Assembly: GCF_026210795.1 (NCBI RefSeq)
Contig: NC_089430.1
Location: 2,232,001 to 2,296,000 of the forward strand
Reading direction: 5' to 3'
From: Rhizophagus irregularis
Taxonomy: Eukaryota; Glomeromycota; Glomeromycetes; Glomerales; Glomeraceae
DNA: 64,000 nt
The first letter of the stretch is position 1. Every line of letters starts with the position of its first letter. The position numbers and the translations under genes are program-made. The notes beneath the pieces were generated by a model that saw nothing but the letters and a program-made list of their open reading frames with translations, did not search any database and was not told the DNA's origin. Shown in pieces: positions 49,071 through 60,284 of the stretch.

Positions 49071-49247
49071 CCCTATAAAAAATTTTATCCGTTATTTCTG
49101 TAAAAACTCCGTAAAAATGAGGATCCATCCACGGAAAATGTAAATAATTCGATAAATTCCGCGATATAAGGTTATTAATTCCGGAAATATGAGCCTTTTA
49201 CGGAAAAAAGATGGAATATAAAAAACGGATTGACCTTTTTTACAGGG
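49071..49247. mobile_element. 177-bp MITE, ccctgtaaaaa family, copy 4, with atgc repeat
   Basis: The ends are ccctataaaaaattttatcc and cggattgaccttttttacaggg. The tetramer atgc occurs directly outside at both ends (49067-49070, 49248-49251). It is inserted between LDACIE and IIKNIEYF of the kinase relic. Confidence 0.82.
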
Positions 49248-49470
49248 ATGCTCAATACATGCATCTAAGTATTTTTCAGCAGCATTGTTATTCTCAAGGT
49301 ACTTCAATAAACAGTTATTGCAATAGTTTGAAAGAGTAAATGAGTATAAATCTCTACGATAGATACAAAATTTTCCATATATATCAAATGGAATGAATAA
49401 AATCGGTACAGGACTAGATAATTTTGGCGTTGAAATAAAATTTGAAAGTTAAAATATTCTAAATAGATGA

Positions 49471-50334
49471 TTCTTTACAACGTCATTAAAGGAGGCTATT
49501 GTCACGTGTAATGACTGGTCATTATTATATTATCTTAAATAATAAGATCGGTTCTTTTTTGTGGGGTACTATGCATGAAGTACTGTGGCCCGCAAAATAT
49601 TGTAACTTTTTGCAGTTTTGCTCTTTTTTTCGAAAGACACGAGACAAATGTTACAAAACAATCCGGTGTGTAAATAAACGGATGTCCCGTGCATATCGGT
49701 AGATTTGCAATCATATGTCAATTTATTATAATAAATTTATTATTAGAAATGGGGAATCCCTGACATGTGATTGCGCAAATCCGCTGATATGGTAACTTAA
49801 ATATTAGTACATTGTGCATTCTCTACCGAGAACAATCCTTTTTTTGTACTATTGTTCTTATAATAAACTTTCTGTCGCCAGTGCATCAATGATTCAATGA
49901 TCTGCGATTATCAGAATTTAGTCTCTTATCAAAAAATACAGGGCAATGATAAAAAAAAAATGTACAAATCAAAAAAAAATACATAGTAGGAGTCATTCTT
50001 CTCATTATAAAAGTTAGCAGAAAAATTTGCTTACTATGGTATTTGTGATACAAATGATTCGCTTATTATATATAAATTTAAATTTGTCAAATTTACTGCC
50101 AAACTTGATATATTATTAACAAATTAAAGTTCGTGATGAACTATTATGACAATTTTTGCTATATTAGTATACTCTTTATATAATAATTTAACTTCAAAAA
50201 TGTTAGCAGGTAAATATGTCTGCGTTACAAACAGAACGAAGATTTAATAATACTTAATAAATTAATTTCAGTAAAAATAAAAATTTTTTAATGAAAAATA
50301 AAAACTGATATAGAGTATTGGTATGTTTTTAAAA
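49471..50334. other. Intergenic stretch
   Basis: AT-rich with a tcacgtgtaatgac site near 49502 and no supported gene. Confidence 0.35.
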
Positions 50335-50830
50335 AAATATGTACATCATTATGCTCATTTCCCGAACTGGATCATTTTCCCGAAATTTCAATTTCCCGAG
50401 TGCCAGTCACATCTTTTTAATATTTGTATTATATGGTAGTAATTTTTTTATGGTTTTCACGTGAAAAAGTTTACGTACATATTTGAATTATTATTAAAAA
50501 TATGATATACTGTATGTTCATTTCCCGAACTGGATCATTTCCCGAAATTCCAATTTCCTGAACGCCAATTTCCCGAATGACAATTCGTACATTTTTTTGA
50601 ATTTATTTCATATGTGTTTATATGGTATTATTTAAAAAATATGATATACTGCTATATGCTCATTTCCCAAAATTCCAATTTCCTGAACGCCAATTTCCCG
50701 AATGCCAGTTTACTAATGCCAGTTTCCCGAATGATAATTTCCAATATCTAGATTATAAAATATGTATTTATATAATAGATCAGGTGAATTTTTTTATGGT
50801 TCTTCCGTAAAAAAGTTTACGTACATATTG
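50335..50830. repeat. Tandem repeat with catttcccgaa units
   Basis: Three unequal copies begin at about 50350, 50515 and 50655 (tgctcatttcccgaactgg type), each with ccaatttcc(c/t)gaa(c/t)gcc units, then an AT-rich spacer with atgatatactg(t/c). Copies 1 and 3 end with ttacgtacatatt. Confidence 0.7.
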
Positions 50831-50983
50831 CATTATTATTTTAATTATTAATTATATTTTTAAAACTCTCGTTAATTAATGCTAATTTATTTTAAATTTT
50901 GTAATCAAATGATCTTTTGGTAGCTAAGCCAAAAATGGAATGAGATATTTATCGTAATTAAAATGACCATTCGGGTATTACAG

Positions 50984-51250
50984 CAAAATTCGAAATATAG
51001 AAAATTTTTATTGTTGGGATTGTCGGATACTCGGGTTACTCGGCTAGTCAGGTTATTTAAAGTATAATTGTATATACTATATAATATATGATGTAATTAT
51101 TATGTTATATTAAAATTTAATTAAAGTGTATGCGTGAAGCCATCATATATATGTGATATCTTTTCTAATAACCCGACTATCCGAGTAACCCGAGTATCCG
51201 ACAATCCCGACAATAAAAATTTTCAAGTGTCCACTATATTTCGAATTTTG
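50984..51250. mobile_element. 267-bp inverted-repeat element
   Basis: Its arms are about 70-80 bp with few differences (left: caaaattcgaaatatag, ttgtcggatactcgggttac; right: the inverse, gtaacccgagtatccgacaa), around an AT-rich loop. A short insertion separates the first 17 bp of the right arm. The target duplication is not clear. Confidence 0.75.
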
Positions 51251-53259
51251 ATAATATTAAATTGGAGGTTTCGGGAAAATGATATACTCGGGAATATGTT
51301 CTATTCCGGATAACTGATTATCCGGCGGATATTCGGAATATCGTCAGATTGATCCATCCGATCCCGTTTTACGCGGTATGGGATGGCCAGAAATAATGTA
51401 ATTTAAATTTTAGTATCAAGAAGTGATTCTAAAAGATTAATCTAGATGATCACTATTCATTTTGAAGAATTGGGCTAAATTGTTTCAAATTTTCTTGTGC
51501 CAAGTAGATCAAGAGATAGAATAATAGATTCTTGCGGCTTCCCTTAGGCTAGAATATATAGAGGAATTTATGTTTACAGTATTCTTTTTTAAGTATATAT
51601 TATTATTAGTTTAGCTATACCACTACCCGCCCCTCTCTACGTCATCATCCATTTTAGGGAAATGCAAAATTAACATAATTCCGGCCAGGATTATATTAAC
51701 TACAAATCAAAAAAAAAAACCGGATAACTTAAAAAAAAAGTTATAAAAAACTTTAATAAATTCTAAATAATGATTTACAGCAAATTTCATAAGCCGCAGG
51801 ACACCTAATCATATGCCGAGAGACTCTTTACATTCGAAAATACTCGGTAAAGCGTTAAATTCGGAGCGCTGGTCCGAGTACAATGGTATAGTTCTTGTTT
51901 TATTCTGAACTATACCGAATATTATCAAGTTTCTCTCGACAAGGAGTAAAAACGACGGAACTTTGCCAAAAATTATGCAAGATAAATACTGAGCATGCAT
52001 ATCAGGCTTAATATCTCGAACTGTGCTCCAAATATGTTGAACATGATCGGATTTGGGACAAACCTGAACTCAAATAAACAAATTACAGTAAATTGAAGAA
52101 TCAGATATAATTAATAAACTGACATCTTCCTTAACACCATCTCTGCCATTACGTACTATACACACCCAAGCAGTTTGTATACAAAGTAGACTTATAGATT
52201 AAAAATTCTCCAGAACCAGTAAATAATAGTTCAGCAAGTAATGCTTCAGAAATATATTTTACATTATCAATTAATCTAAGTAATTACGTCACTAATAGAA
52301 ATATTTGATACTAAGTTTAAATATTTTTAACATTATATCGTTTGCTAGATTCGCGAGTCGCGACGCACATTATATTGTTTAAATTATAGTTTTAGAATAG
52401 ATAAGAATCAACATTTAATGTAGATGATATTTGTAATTTATTAACATTCAAGCTATATATTATTAATTTCAAAATTTATATTTTTACAATCCTTTAAAGT
52501 CTTACCTTCTGCATATTAAAGAGCCATAATATATCTTTTGTTACTGGAACTTGAACCATACAGTATGTTACAAGAACAAATTTTTTTATACCTCATTTAA
52601 GAAATTCAGTTATCAAAAATATTTTGTGAATTATTTAAACATTTTAAGGCAACTTTTTTTATTTAAATTTTTTTACATTCATATTTGTTTTTATTAAATT
52701 TAAATTCCATATTGCTAAACATATTGTAAAATATCGTTTTTTCTAATACAATTTAATTGATTGTATGGTATCCGATAGATAATAATTATGTCACTCTGAT
52801 AATGATGAGTTTAATAACTACCATCCTCAGAAAAAATAATTGTTAGTTAGTACCACCGCTGCGCTGGTGAATTACATCTTACCAGAATTAAGGTAGAATT
52901 TGGGCAGAATTAAAAAATGTCATGAAACTCCGCCCGTTAATATCTGTTCGGAATGTCGACCATTTTGGCAAAATTAACGTTAATTTTCCCATATGCTAAT
53001 AATGCTGGTGTGATAACATTTCAAATAATGTAATTCACAAAACAATATTAATCAATTTTAAATGAGATATGAAATTTGTTTATAAATTAATTTTATATAA
53101 TTATTAAATATATATTCAGTAATTATTTGTTATTATTACTACTCTAAAATTTTGTCTGACGAGAGAAGAAATTTTTTATTAAGATTCATGTATTTGACTG
53201 ACGTGACTGCAAAAAAAAAAAAAATTAATTAAAATTTCTTGAAAATTCGTTATTACATA
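51251..53259. other. Intergenic stretch with a partial MITE and a relic exon
   Basis: 51845-51970 is a partial member of the CAGCTGATTTCATAAT family (attcggagcgctggtccgag, tctctcgacaaggagtaaaa). On the minus strand about 52270-52170 reads ISEALLAELLFTGSGEFLIY, a small unrecognised relic. There is no intact gene. Confidence 0.35.
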
Positions 53260-53456
53260 CAGTGACACCTCTCTAAGTGCACCCCCCTTGGGACCATAGT
53301 AAAAAAATAGTAGAATGTGCACTTAGAGAGGGTGTGCATTTATAGAGAGTAAAATATTAAGAGCTCTTATAAGTTGGGACCAGGCCCACCGTGCACTTAA
53401 AGAGAATTTATATAGTGCGTGCACTTATAGAGGGTGCACTTATAGAGGTGTCACTG
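53260..53456. mobile_element. 197-bp TA-flanked MITE with gtgcactta units
   Basis: The ends are cagtgacacctctctaagtg and the inverse (acttatagaggtgtcactg), with TA directly outside (53258-53259, 53457-53458). Inner gtgcactta(g/t)agaggg units recur near both ends. This is the CAGT...ACTG pogo-like end layout as in 7037-7459, but of a different sequence family. Confidence 0.88.
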
Positions 53457-53458
53457 TA

Positions 53459-55445
53459 TACAATATCAACATACCTCCATAATTTTCATATAACTAATAG
53501 AATAAAAATAATTTTGTAAAGCGAAATTACACATATATTCATTATGTTCAAAGAATTGAGAAAATCCAGAATTTTAGTTTTGTATACGATTAGTAAACCA
53601 ATAAACCAAAATTTGATTTCTATTGACTCCTTCCCACTATTGTTGCATACCGTAGTAAAATAGAAAAGCTTAAAATTTTTGTGTTAAAATCATCCAACCA
53701 TGACAACTTTTACTGAGAAAGACCGTTCGCTGATAATTTAAGAAGTCTGCCAATGAGCTTGAAAGTGAAGGGACTCAAAATAATTATGCTAAGTAAGACA
53801 TACTAGAGGTGCTGCAAGATGTCAGTGATGCAAGAGGCAACGGTATTAGATAATGGGTCGAACTTCCCTAAAGATTTCGGGAGAGGAGAGATTAGATTTA
53901 ACTTTATTTTTAATATTATATATATAAATATTAATATTAGCTGTTAGTATAAAATGAATAATAAATTTTTAAACAACTTAATTTCTTTCGCAATTTTATT
54001 TTCTAATAATACATCTGATATTTTATTTATTACTTTTAATGGACTCTTTCTCTATTAGCCAAGATTAATAATAATTCATTGTAAAGTCAATTCTAAAAAA
54101 GAGATTTAATCAACTAGATGAAATGATAATATCAAACTGTTATAAATGATCCAATAAAAAAATTCAAGCGAATCAAAAAGTTGTAGTATTATCATAAAAC
54201 TTACAAATCGTAACCATTTGCAAAACCGTAAAATATGCAAAATATTTTTGACTGTAATATTACAGACTGTAAATTTTACGAAATGTCATTAACTATCAAA
54301 CTTATATATAATCATACTTTATTACTGTATAATCTGACATGTTGAGAATACAAATTTAAATAATAAAGGGAGATATAAATGTGTGGACAGTTTTCTAACG
54401 TCCCGATTCAAAAAAAAAACTAGGGTGATATATGAAATGAACATATTTGGATGGAGGTGCCAGAGTATTTCCGTATTTGGATTCAAAAGTACAATACGTT
54501 TGGAAATGGATGGGGGCTAAGTATCCGCATTTTAATATAGAATTTGATCTAGTTTTCTATTTTCTTCATAATATACACATTTCTTTCGTCATCTTTATCT
54601 ATTGATATTAAACACTATTCATTCATCTGAAATCAATTTTAATACTACGAATATCAAATGTAGAATATTTTATTTATACTGGCGGACTTTCATTTTTTTA
54701 AGAAATTTTTTGGAAATGAGATTTGTTATTTTGTCGATTTATTATGATAATTAAGAAATTTTTCTTACAATATATAATAAATAAATTTAACGAAACTGAT
54801 CACCTTTTTTTAAAATTGATGATGTTAATAAATCGTTATTCGTCACGAACAACGGTATATATTATATTTAGTTCATGCCAAATAATATAGTTTTTACCTT
54901 ATTCTGTACTTTACCGAGTTTTACCGAGTGTACCGAGTATGTGACTAGTATATTATGAAATCAGCTGTAAAAATTTTTAATCCGGAATTTATAATTTTTA
55001 ATTGGATTTTGACTGTCAAGATTTTTAAGGGTAGGGTGTATGTCGATCATTTTAATTAGTAAATCGCCATCTAAAAAGTAACGTGATTTTTGATAAAACT
55101 AAATCTTTTTGAGAACCAAACGTATCACAAAAAAATTTTTTGCGTTCTCTTCTCAAAGACTTATAGTTTTATTTGTTGTGAGATATTTTTATGTTATTTA
55201 ATTAATTTATGTTTAAAATCATAGAAATAAAACTTTGTAACTCTCGAATGAGCTGAGTTTTTTCGAATGAAAGAAATAATATTAATAAAAAATGTGAAGA
55301 AATATATTATTTGCATGATAATACTTTGATTTTGTTAATATATACATAGGCTACAACCAATTTACAAATAAATACCTCCTTAACTAGTAATATTAATATT
55401 TAATGCATATTTTATTATATTTTATGCTTTCAATTATTAGATATA
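53459..55445. other. Intergenic stretch upstream of the transposase-helicase gene
   Basis: A small relic at 53740-53860 reads SANELESEGTQNNYAK and DILEVLQDVSDARGNG. 54880-54966 is the right part of a CAGCTGATTTCATAAT element (ends tattatgaaatcagctg then TA). No terminal repeat that matches the downstream side of the transposase-helicase gene was found. A TTATTAG just before the start codon (55434-55440) may be the acceptor of a 5'-UTR intron. Confidence 0.4.
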
Positions 55446-58400
55446 ATGCCTTCTAACACTTCTTATAGCTGGTATACGATGCTAGTTGCCCAAGACCCTG
55501 CCAATCGATATGCTATACAACGGCCAAATGGTAGTTGGATGGTTATTGACTATTCTGCTGGTCTTCGTATTTTAAATTTACACAATGAAGCAAAAGCGTT
55601 CAATTTCACCATAAAAGATATCTCTATTGCTGAAGATCAAAATCATAATGCTGGTTATATTTTTTTTCGCCATCAAGAAGCAGAACAATCATTAATACCA
55701 TTATTACCTGGATATGTGGTTTACACCACTGCTGGCAAAAAAAGGTTTAGATTATCAATTCTAGAAAGTAATAATCAATTACTTTTCTTTTGGGAGGAGT
55801 TCGGTTCTGATTTTTCATATACTGATAAAAAGGCTCAAGGCGTTGAACGACTTGCCTTCCATTGTATGTTAAAACAATATGGTCTTGAATCAAATACTAC
55901 CATTCGAACAATTCTTGGTCTTTACAATCCTCAAATAATTTATAAACTTCAAAAACTTGTTCATGAAAAGTTTCCTTTGCTTTATCCAAGTATTTTTCAA
56001 CGTGAGTCTTTAGAAAATTTGCGAAATAGTGCAAAGAAAAAAGAAGAAACATTACTTCGTAGTTTGAAACGAGGACAAGAGGAAATTGATAATTTTTTAT
56101 GTGAAAATGATAGTAATGGTAATAGCCAAAATATTCTTTTTGGAATTCAGGTTGAATCCGATGGAAAAGTATTACCCCCTAAAATGACACAAGTTTCAAT
56201 GTTAAAAAATTTAGAATATAAACAAACAATTTATTCCCAAAATAGGACAATTAAAAAATTAAAAGAAAAGGTTACTTCAATAAATAATGAAGCTGGAAAT
56301 GCCAGTGAAACTGATATAACCACGCTCAATAGTGCAGAAATTCAAAAGTTGGTAGAAAAGGAAATAGATGAAAAAAAATTGGGATCGGTTATTTTCATAA
56401 GTACCTCTCAATACCTTTCTATTCTTCTTTCATTACCTTGCCCTAATTGTCATGATCTTATTGTATCAAATTGAACATTTTACACCAAAGTGTCTGGGTT
56501 TAATATATCTTGTGTCATTACATGTCTTCTTTGCGAAAAAATAACACAATATTCAAATGAGGATTCAGGAGTGAAGTATTCTCATTTAGTTACAGGAGCT
56601 GCGCTTGCTGGAGGAATACATCGAAATTCAATTCAAACAGCATTGGCTACAATTGGAATAACTAACCAATGTAGCAAAAAATCTTTTTACAACTATCAAG
56701 CTCGTATGTACAAGCCTATCATTGATAGTGCAAAATTTAGTAGTGAAATGCTACTACGTGAGATTTTAGATCACTTGGAATTGACTCATCTGCCAGGTCA
56801 AGAAAAAATGCTACCTATAGGTTTCGATTGTTCATGGTCACATTCTCGTAATGCACACCAAGCTAGCGGAGAATTCTTATACTTGGGTGACCTTCCTGGT
56901 ACATAAGAACTGTTTTTTTATTAGAATAGTTATTAAATTATCATTTGTTTTATTAGGGTATAATTACCAGCCCGTAATTGGATTTTATACAGTGGAAAAT
57001 TCTCGTGTAATACGTAAATCTGAAAATGATTCTTCAGCAATAATTTATAAAGGAAATTTTGATGGAACATCAAGAAAAATGGAGCACGCAATCTTACTTG
57101 CATTACTCAATGACATAATGCCTATATTAGAACAAACTGACTTTACCTTACATGTATGTGTAGATGGTGATCTAGAAACTAATAGAACTTTAGCATGCAT
57201 CCCTGCAGTAAGTCGCATATTTGCTGATCTGAAACATGTCAGCAAAAATATTCGAAAGAATCTACGTAAGTTGATTATTTTTATAAATTATTTTTATTAT
57301 CTCACAGCTAATAAATTTATTTTTTATTAACAGTAAAAAAGCAATATTCACGTTGGCATCCCTTTGAACAACATATTATGCGATATTTCAATTCTTGCAT
57401 ATTTAGTGCTGGCCTTAAGAATAAACTTAACCAGAATAGTGCGCCAACTGAAGAGGAAACGCGACATGTACAAGTGGAAGGTCTAATTCGGCATTTACTT
57501 GATGATCACAGTTTATGTTGGGATGACGTTTGCTGGATAAAAGATAATCCTGAATTACAACTGCAGAACCCAACTTTAAAAAATTATACGCAAGCCGAAA
57601 TTGAGAATTTTCGAAGTTTTATTACTACAATTTTTCGTATACCATCTGGCCAAGGACTTGTAACTACATTTCGCACTTCACATAATGAAACGTTCAACAG
57701 AAAAATTCTTAAGTACTTGGATAAACGAATTGATTATTGGGCCTCTTATAGTACTCGGCATGCGTTGGCAGTTCTTGACCAAAATGATGGATTAGATGTT
57801 ATGATTTCTAAAGTTCGTGCAGCAGCAACTGAAAAAGATTTTTCATATTCTGACATTTGTAATATACTGAACTTTGTTAAGGAAAGATCTCAAAATGTTC
57901 TTAAAAATCGTAGTACAATTCAACAACGAAATGAAGCAAGAAAAGAAAAATTTGCCAATGATAGAAAGGAACTTGCTGGATTTGATTTTGATAAGGTATG
58001 TATTGTATGTTATATCTTTTAAATATATGACAAAGTATTTATTTAAAATATTTATTATAGGAATTAGTGTCTTATAAAAGCAAAACACCTGAACAAATTC
58101 GCAAAGACATATTTTGGCCATCATTTGGTGATATTTTAAGAGATTTTGATGTAATAGTAAAATGTGTTGCATGTCATGCATTTGCGAAGAAGAGTGCACG
58201 TGGCTTGTGTGGATTATGTTCATTTTATGTAGATGCAGGTTTATGGGGACGAATTATTAATGATAAATTTATACCAAAAGGACAACTACCGGAGCCACTT
58301 AAAATAGATACACTAATCTCACTTGCTGCAAAAAAGATTTTTGGATTTGATAATTTTCGAGATGGACAGATGGAAGCAATTATTACTTATTTAGGTGGTA

Positions 58401-60284
58401 AGGATACATTTGTATCTATGAAGACTGGCGGAGGTAAAACTTTATGTTATGCCTTGTCAGCTATTTGTTTTGAAGGTTTAACTATTGTTTTTAGTCCTCT
58501 TAAAGCACTTATGGATGATCAAAAGGTTAGATTTAGTTATAATTACTGTATTGTATTTTGAATACCTAATAGTTTTTTTTATATTTAGCGAGAACTCATA
58601 AGTGCCGGTATTCCATGTGCTACCATATATGCCAATTTAGCACAAGGAGCAAGTATCCAAGAAAAGATTTTTGAAGAAATAGCATGTGGATTGATAAAGA
58701 TACTGTTTATTACGCCTGAAAAATTAACATCTAATGGAGGATTCTGTAAATTTATTACACAACTTTATGAACAAAAAAAAGTCCGTTTTATAATTGACGA
58801 AGCACATTGTATTTTAGCATATCAGGATTTTAGGTAATGCGATAATACTAGGCATTAGTATGGAAAATGATTAATTTCTGAATATTAACAATATTATTTT
58901 ATTATTACAGAGAAGCTTGGGGTCAACTTGGAATGTTAAAGCAGCGTTGGAAAATGGCACCAATTATGTTACTTACAGCAACATGTACACGAATGGAAGT
59001 AAATGAAATTTGTAAAAACTTGATAATTGAAGAGAATAATTTTGCGTTAATCCGTGGTTCTACAAGTCACCGATCAGAAATAATTTTCAATGTGAAGGAG
59101 AGAAAAGAAATCCGGGATCAATATATTACTGAAATTATAAGTATTGTAAATGCCAATTTACTTGGACGCATTATTATATATTGTGCAACACATTCAAGTT
59201 GTGAATATTTATACAATAAGTTACAAGAAAGCTTGAACAATATATCAATAAATTATTTCCATGGTGGTTTATGTGATAATGAAAGAGAAACAGCAATGAA
59301 TAATTGGAAAACTAATTATACGCAAATAATGATTGCAACATCTGCGTTTGGAATGGGGATAAACTCAAGTAATGTACGAGTGGTAATTCATGTGGAAGTA
59401 CCAATGAGTATGAGTATGTATATATAATAAACTAATTTTTTTATTTTTTTATAATATTTTAATATTATTTACACATTTATAGCTAGTCTTATTCAAGAAG
59501 CAGGACGTGCAGGACGTGATGGAAATACAGCAACTCATTTTATTTTTTATGGTAAAAAGGATATTCGTACAAATTACTCTATAATAGCAGAGTACCGAGA
59601 AACGTGAATATTTTTTACATTTATATATTAATAATAAAGAAATATATATTTGATAAAAAAAAAAATGACTAATTTATCTGATTGAAATACTGTATCAATA
59701 GTGCATCTATTATCGCAAATATCGAACAAAGATTGATCAATAAACTTGAACGAGCTACTAAAAAAATATTTGAGGTCTTCTACTATTGTAACTCACAATA
59801 TGAATGTCGTCAACAGCTAATTTGGCGATATCAAGCATGGCCAAATGAACAAAAGCCACCTACATGTGAAATATGTGATAATTGTATTAATCGAATTGCT
59901 GATAAGCCAAAACTACTCGATGGTAAAGAAGAAATAATAAAGTTGATAGAAGTAGTAGAATATCTTACGCAGATGGGTGAACAAATTGGTCCAGATGATG
60001 TGGTAGATATATTTAGAGGTGGTAAAACCGCAAAAATAAAACAAAAAAATTGGAATACTCTGCCCGTATATCCAACTGAAAAAAGAAAGGTGTTGAAAAC
60101 TAAAGATTTAGTTCATTTTGCTTTAACTGATTTAGTTGTTCGTGGTTTAGTTCAAGAAGATATTATATTGCGAAAACCAATTGAAAGTAGTAAAGTTTTA
60201 TCTAGCAATATTATTATAAAGGGTGTGGTACCGGGTATACAAGCTAGTGCTAACATGCAAACTTGGCTCTATTTTGTTAAATAA
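55446..60284 (+). CDS. DDE-type transposase fused to a RecQ helicase (Academ-like), one in-frame stop
   Basis: Eight exons join in phase: 55446-56898, 56957-57265, 57334-57995, 58061-58525, 58589-58833, 58911-59413, 59483-59603, 59702-60284, in all 1447 codons. One in-frame TGA lies at 56472-56474 (codon 343). Residues 1-340: unassigned, with a charged helical stretch near 190-215. 334-365: a CPNC...C...C..C finger split by the TGA. 455-710: a transposase-like core with candidate acids Asp461 (GFDCSWSHSRNA), Asp554 (CVDGDLETNR) and Glu706 (SHNETFNRK). 843-861: CVAC...CGLC. 885 onward: RecQ core with Walker A TGGGKT (930-935), DEAH (1033-1036), LLTATC, and QEAGRAGRDG (1217-1226). 1282-1314: RecQ zinc module (YCNSQYECRQQ, CEICDNC). 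The aromatic-rich loop after DEAH is altered (ILAYQDFR). Academ elements with helicase domains are the nearest known type; that is recall. No terminal repeats found. The donor of intron 7 (GTGAAT) is the weakest. Confidence 0.8.

Larger units (their letters stand above)
47230..49470 (-). pseudogene. Decayed TKL-type protein kinase gene with nested insertions
   Basis: Reading the minus strand from high to low coordinates gives an ordered set of pieces. 49460-49250: YGKFCIYRRDLYSFTLSNYC, NNAAEKYLDACIE. 49060-48930: NIEYFNQVFSYDYNNYINYI, MYCRLCGKLI. 48860-48560: RNAKEYQLLPEEFYRK, MFIPFTNDVDKCDYC. 47912-47793: CKLCKKLIHENTSIESKLCS (a CxxC zinc ribbon as found before many Rhizophagus kinases). 47570-47527: AEGGFGIIY (glycine loop). 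47393-47361: LMFIMKYASGGD (hinge). About 47320: WRISDGY. Stops and frameshifts occur throughout, and the catalytic HRD and DFG parts are missing. Three blocks of repeat DNA interrupt it: 49071-49247, about 48890-48955 and 48060-48545. It cannot encode a working kinase. Confidence 0.55.

Noticed and set aside
56463-56490. A 28-nt mini-intron that would remove the in-frame TGA
   Set aside because: It is shorter than every other intron in this window and its length is not a multiple of three, so the downstream frame would be lost.
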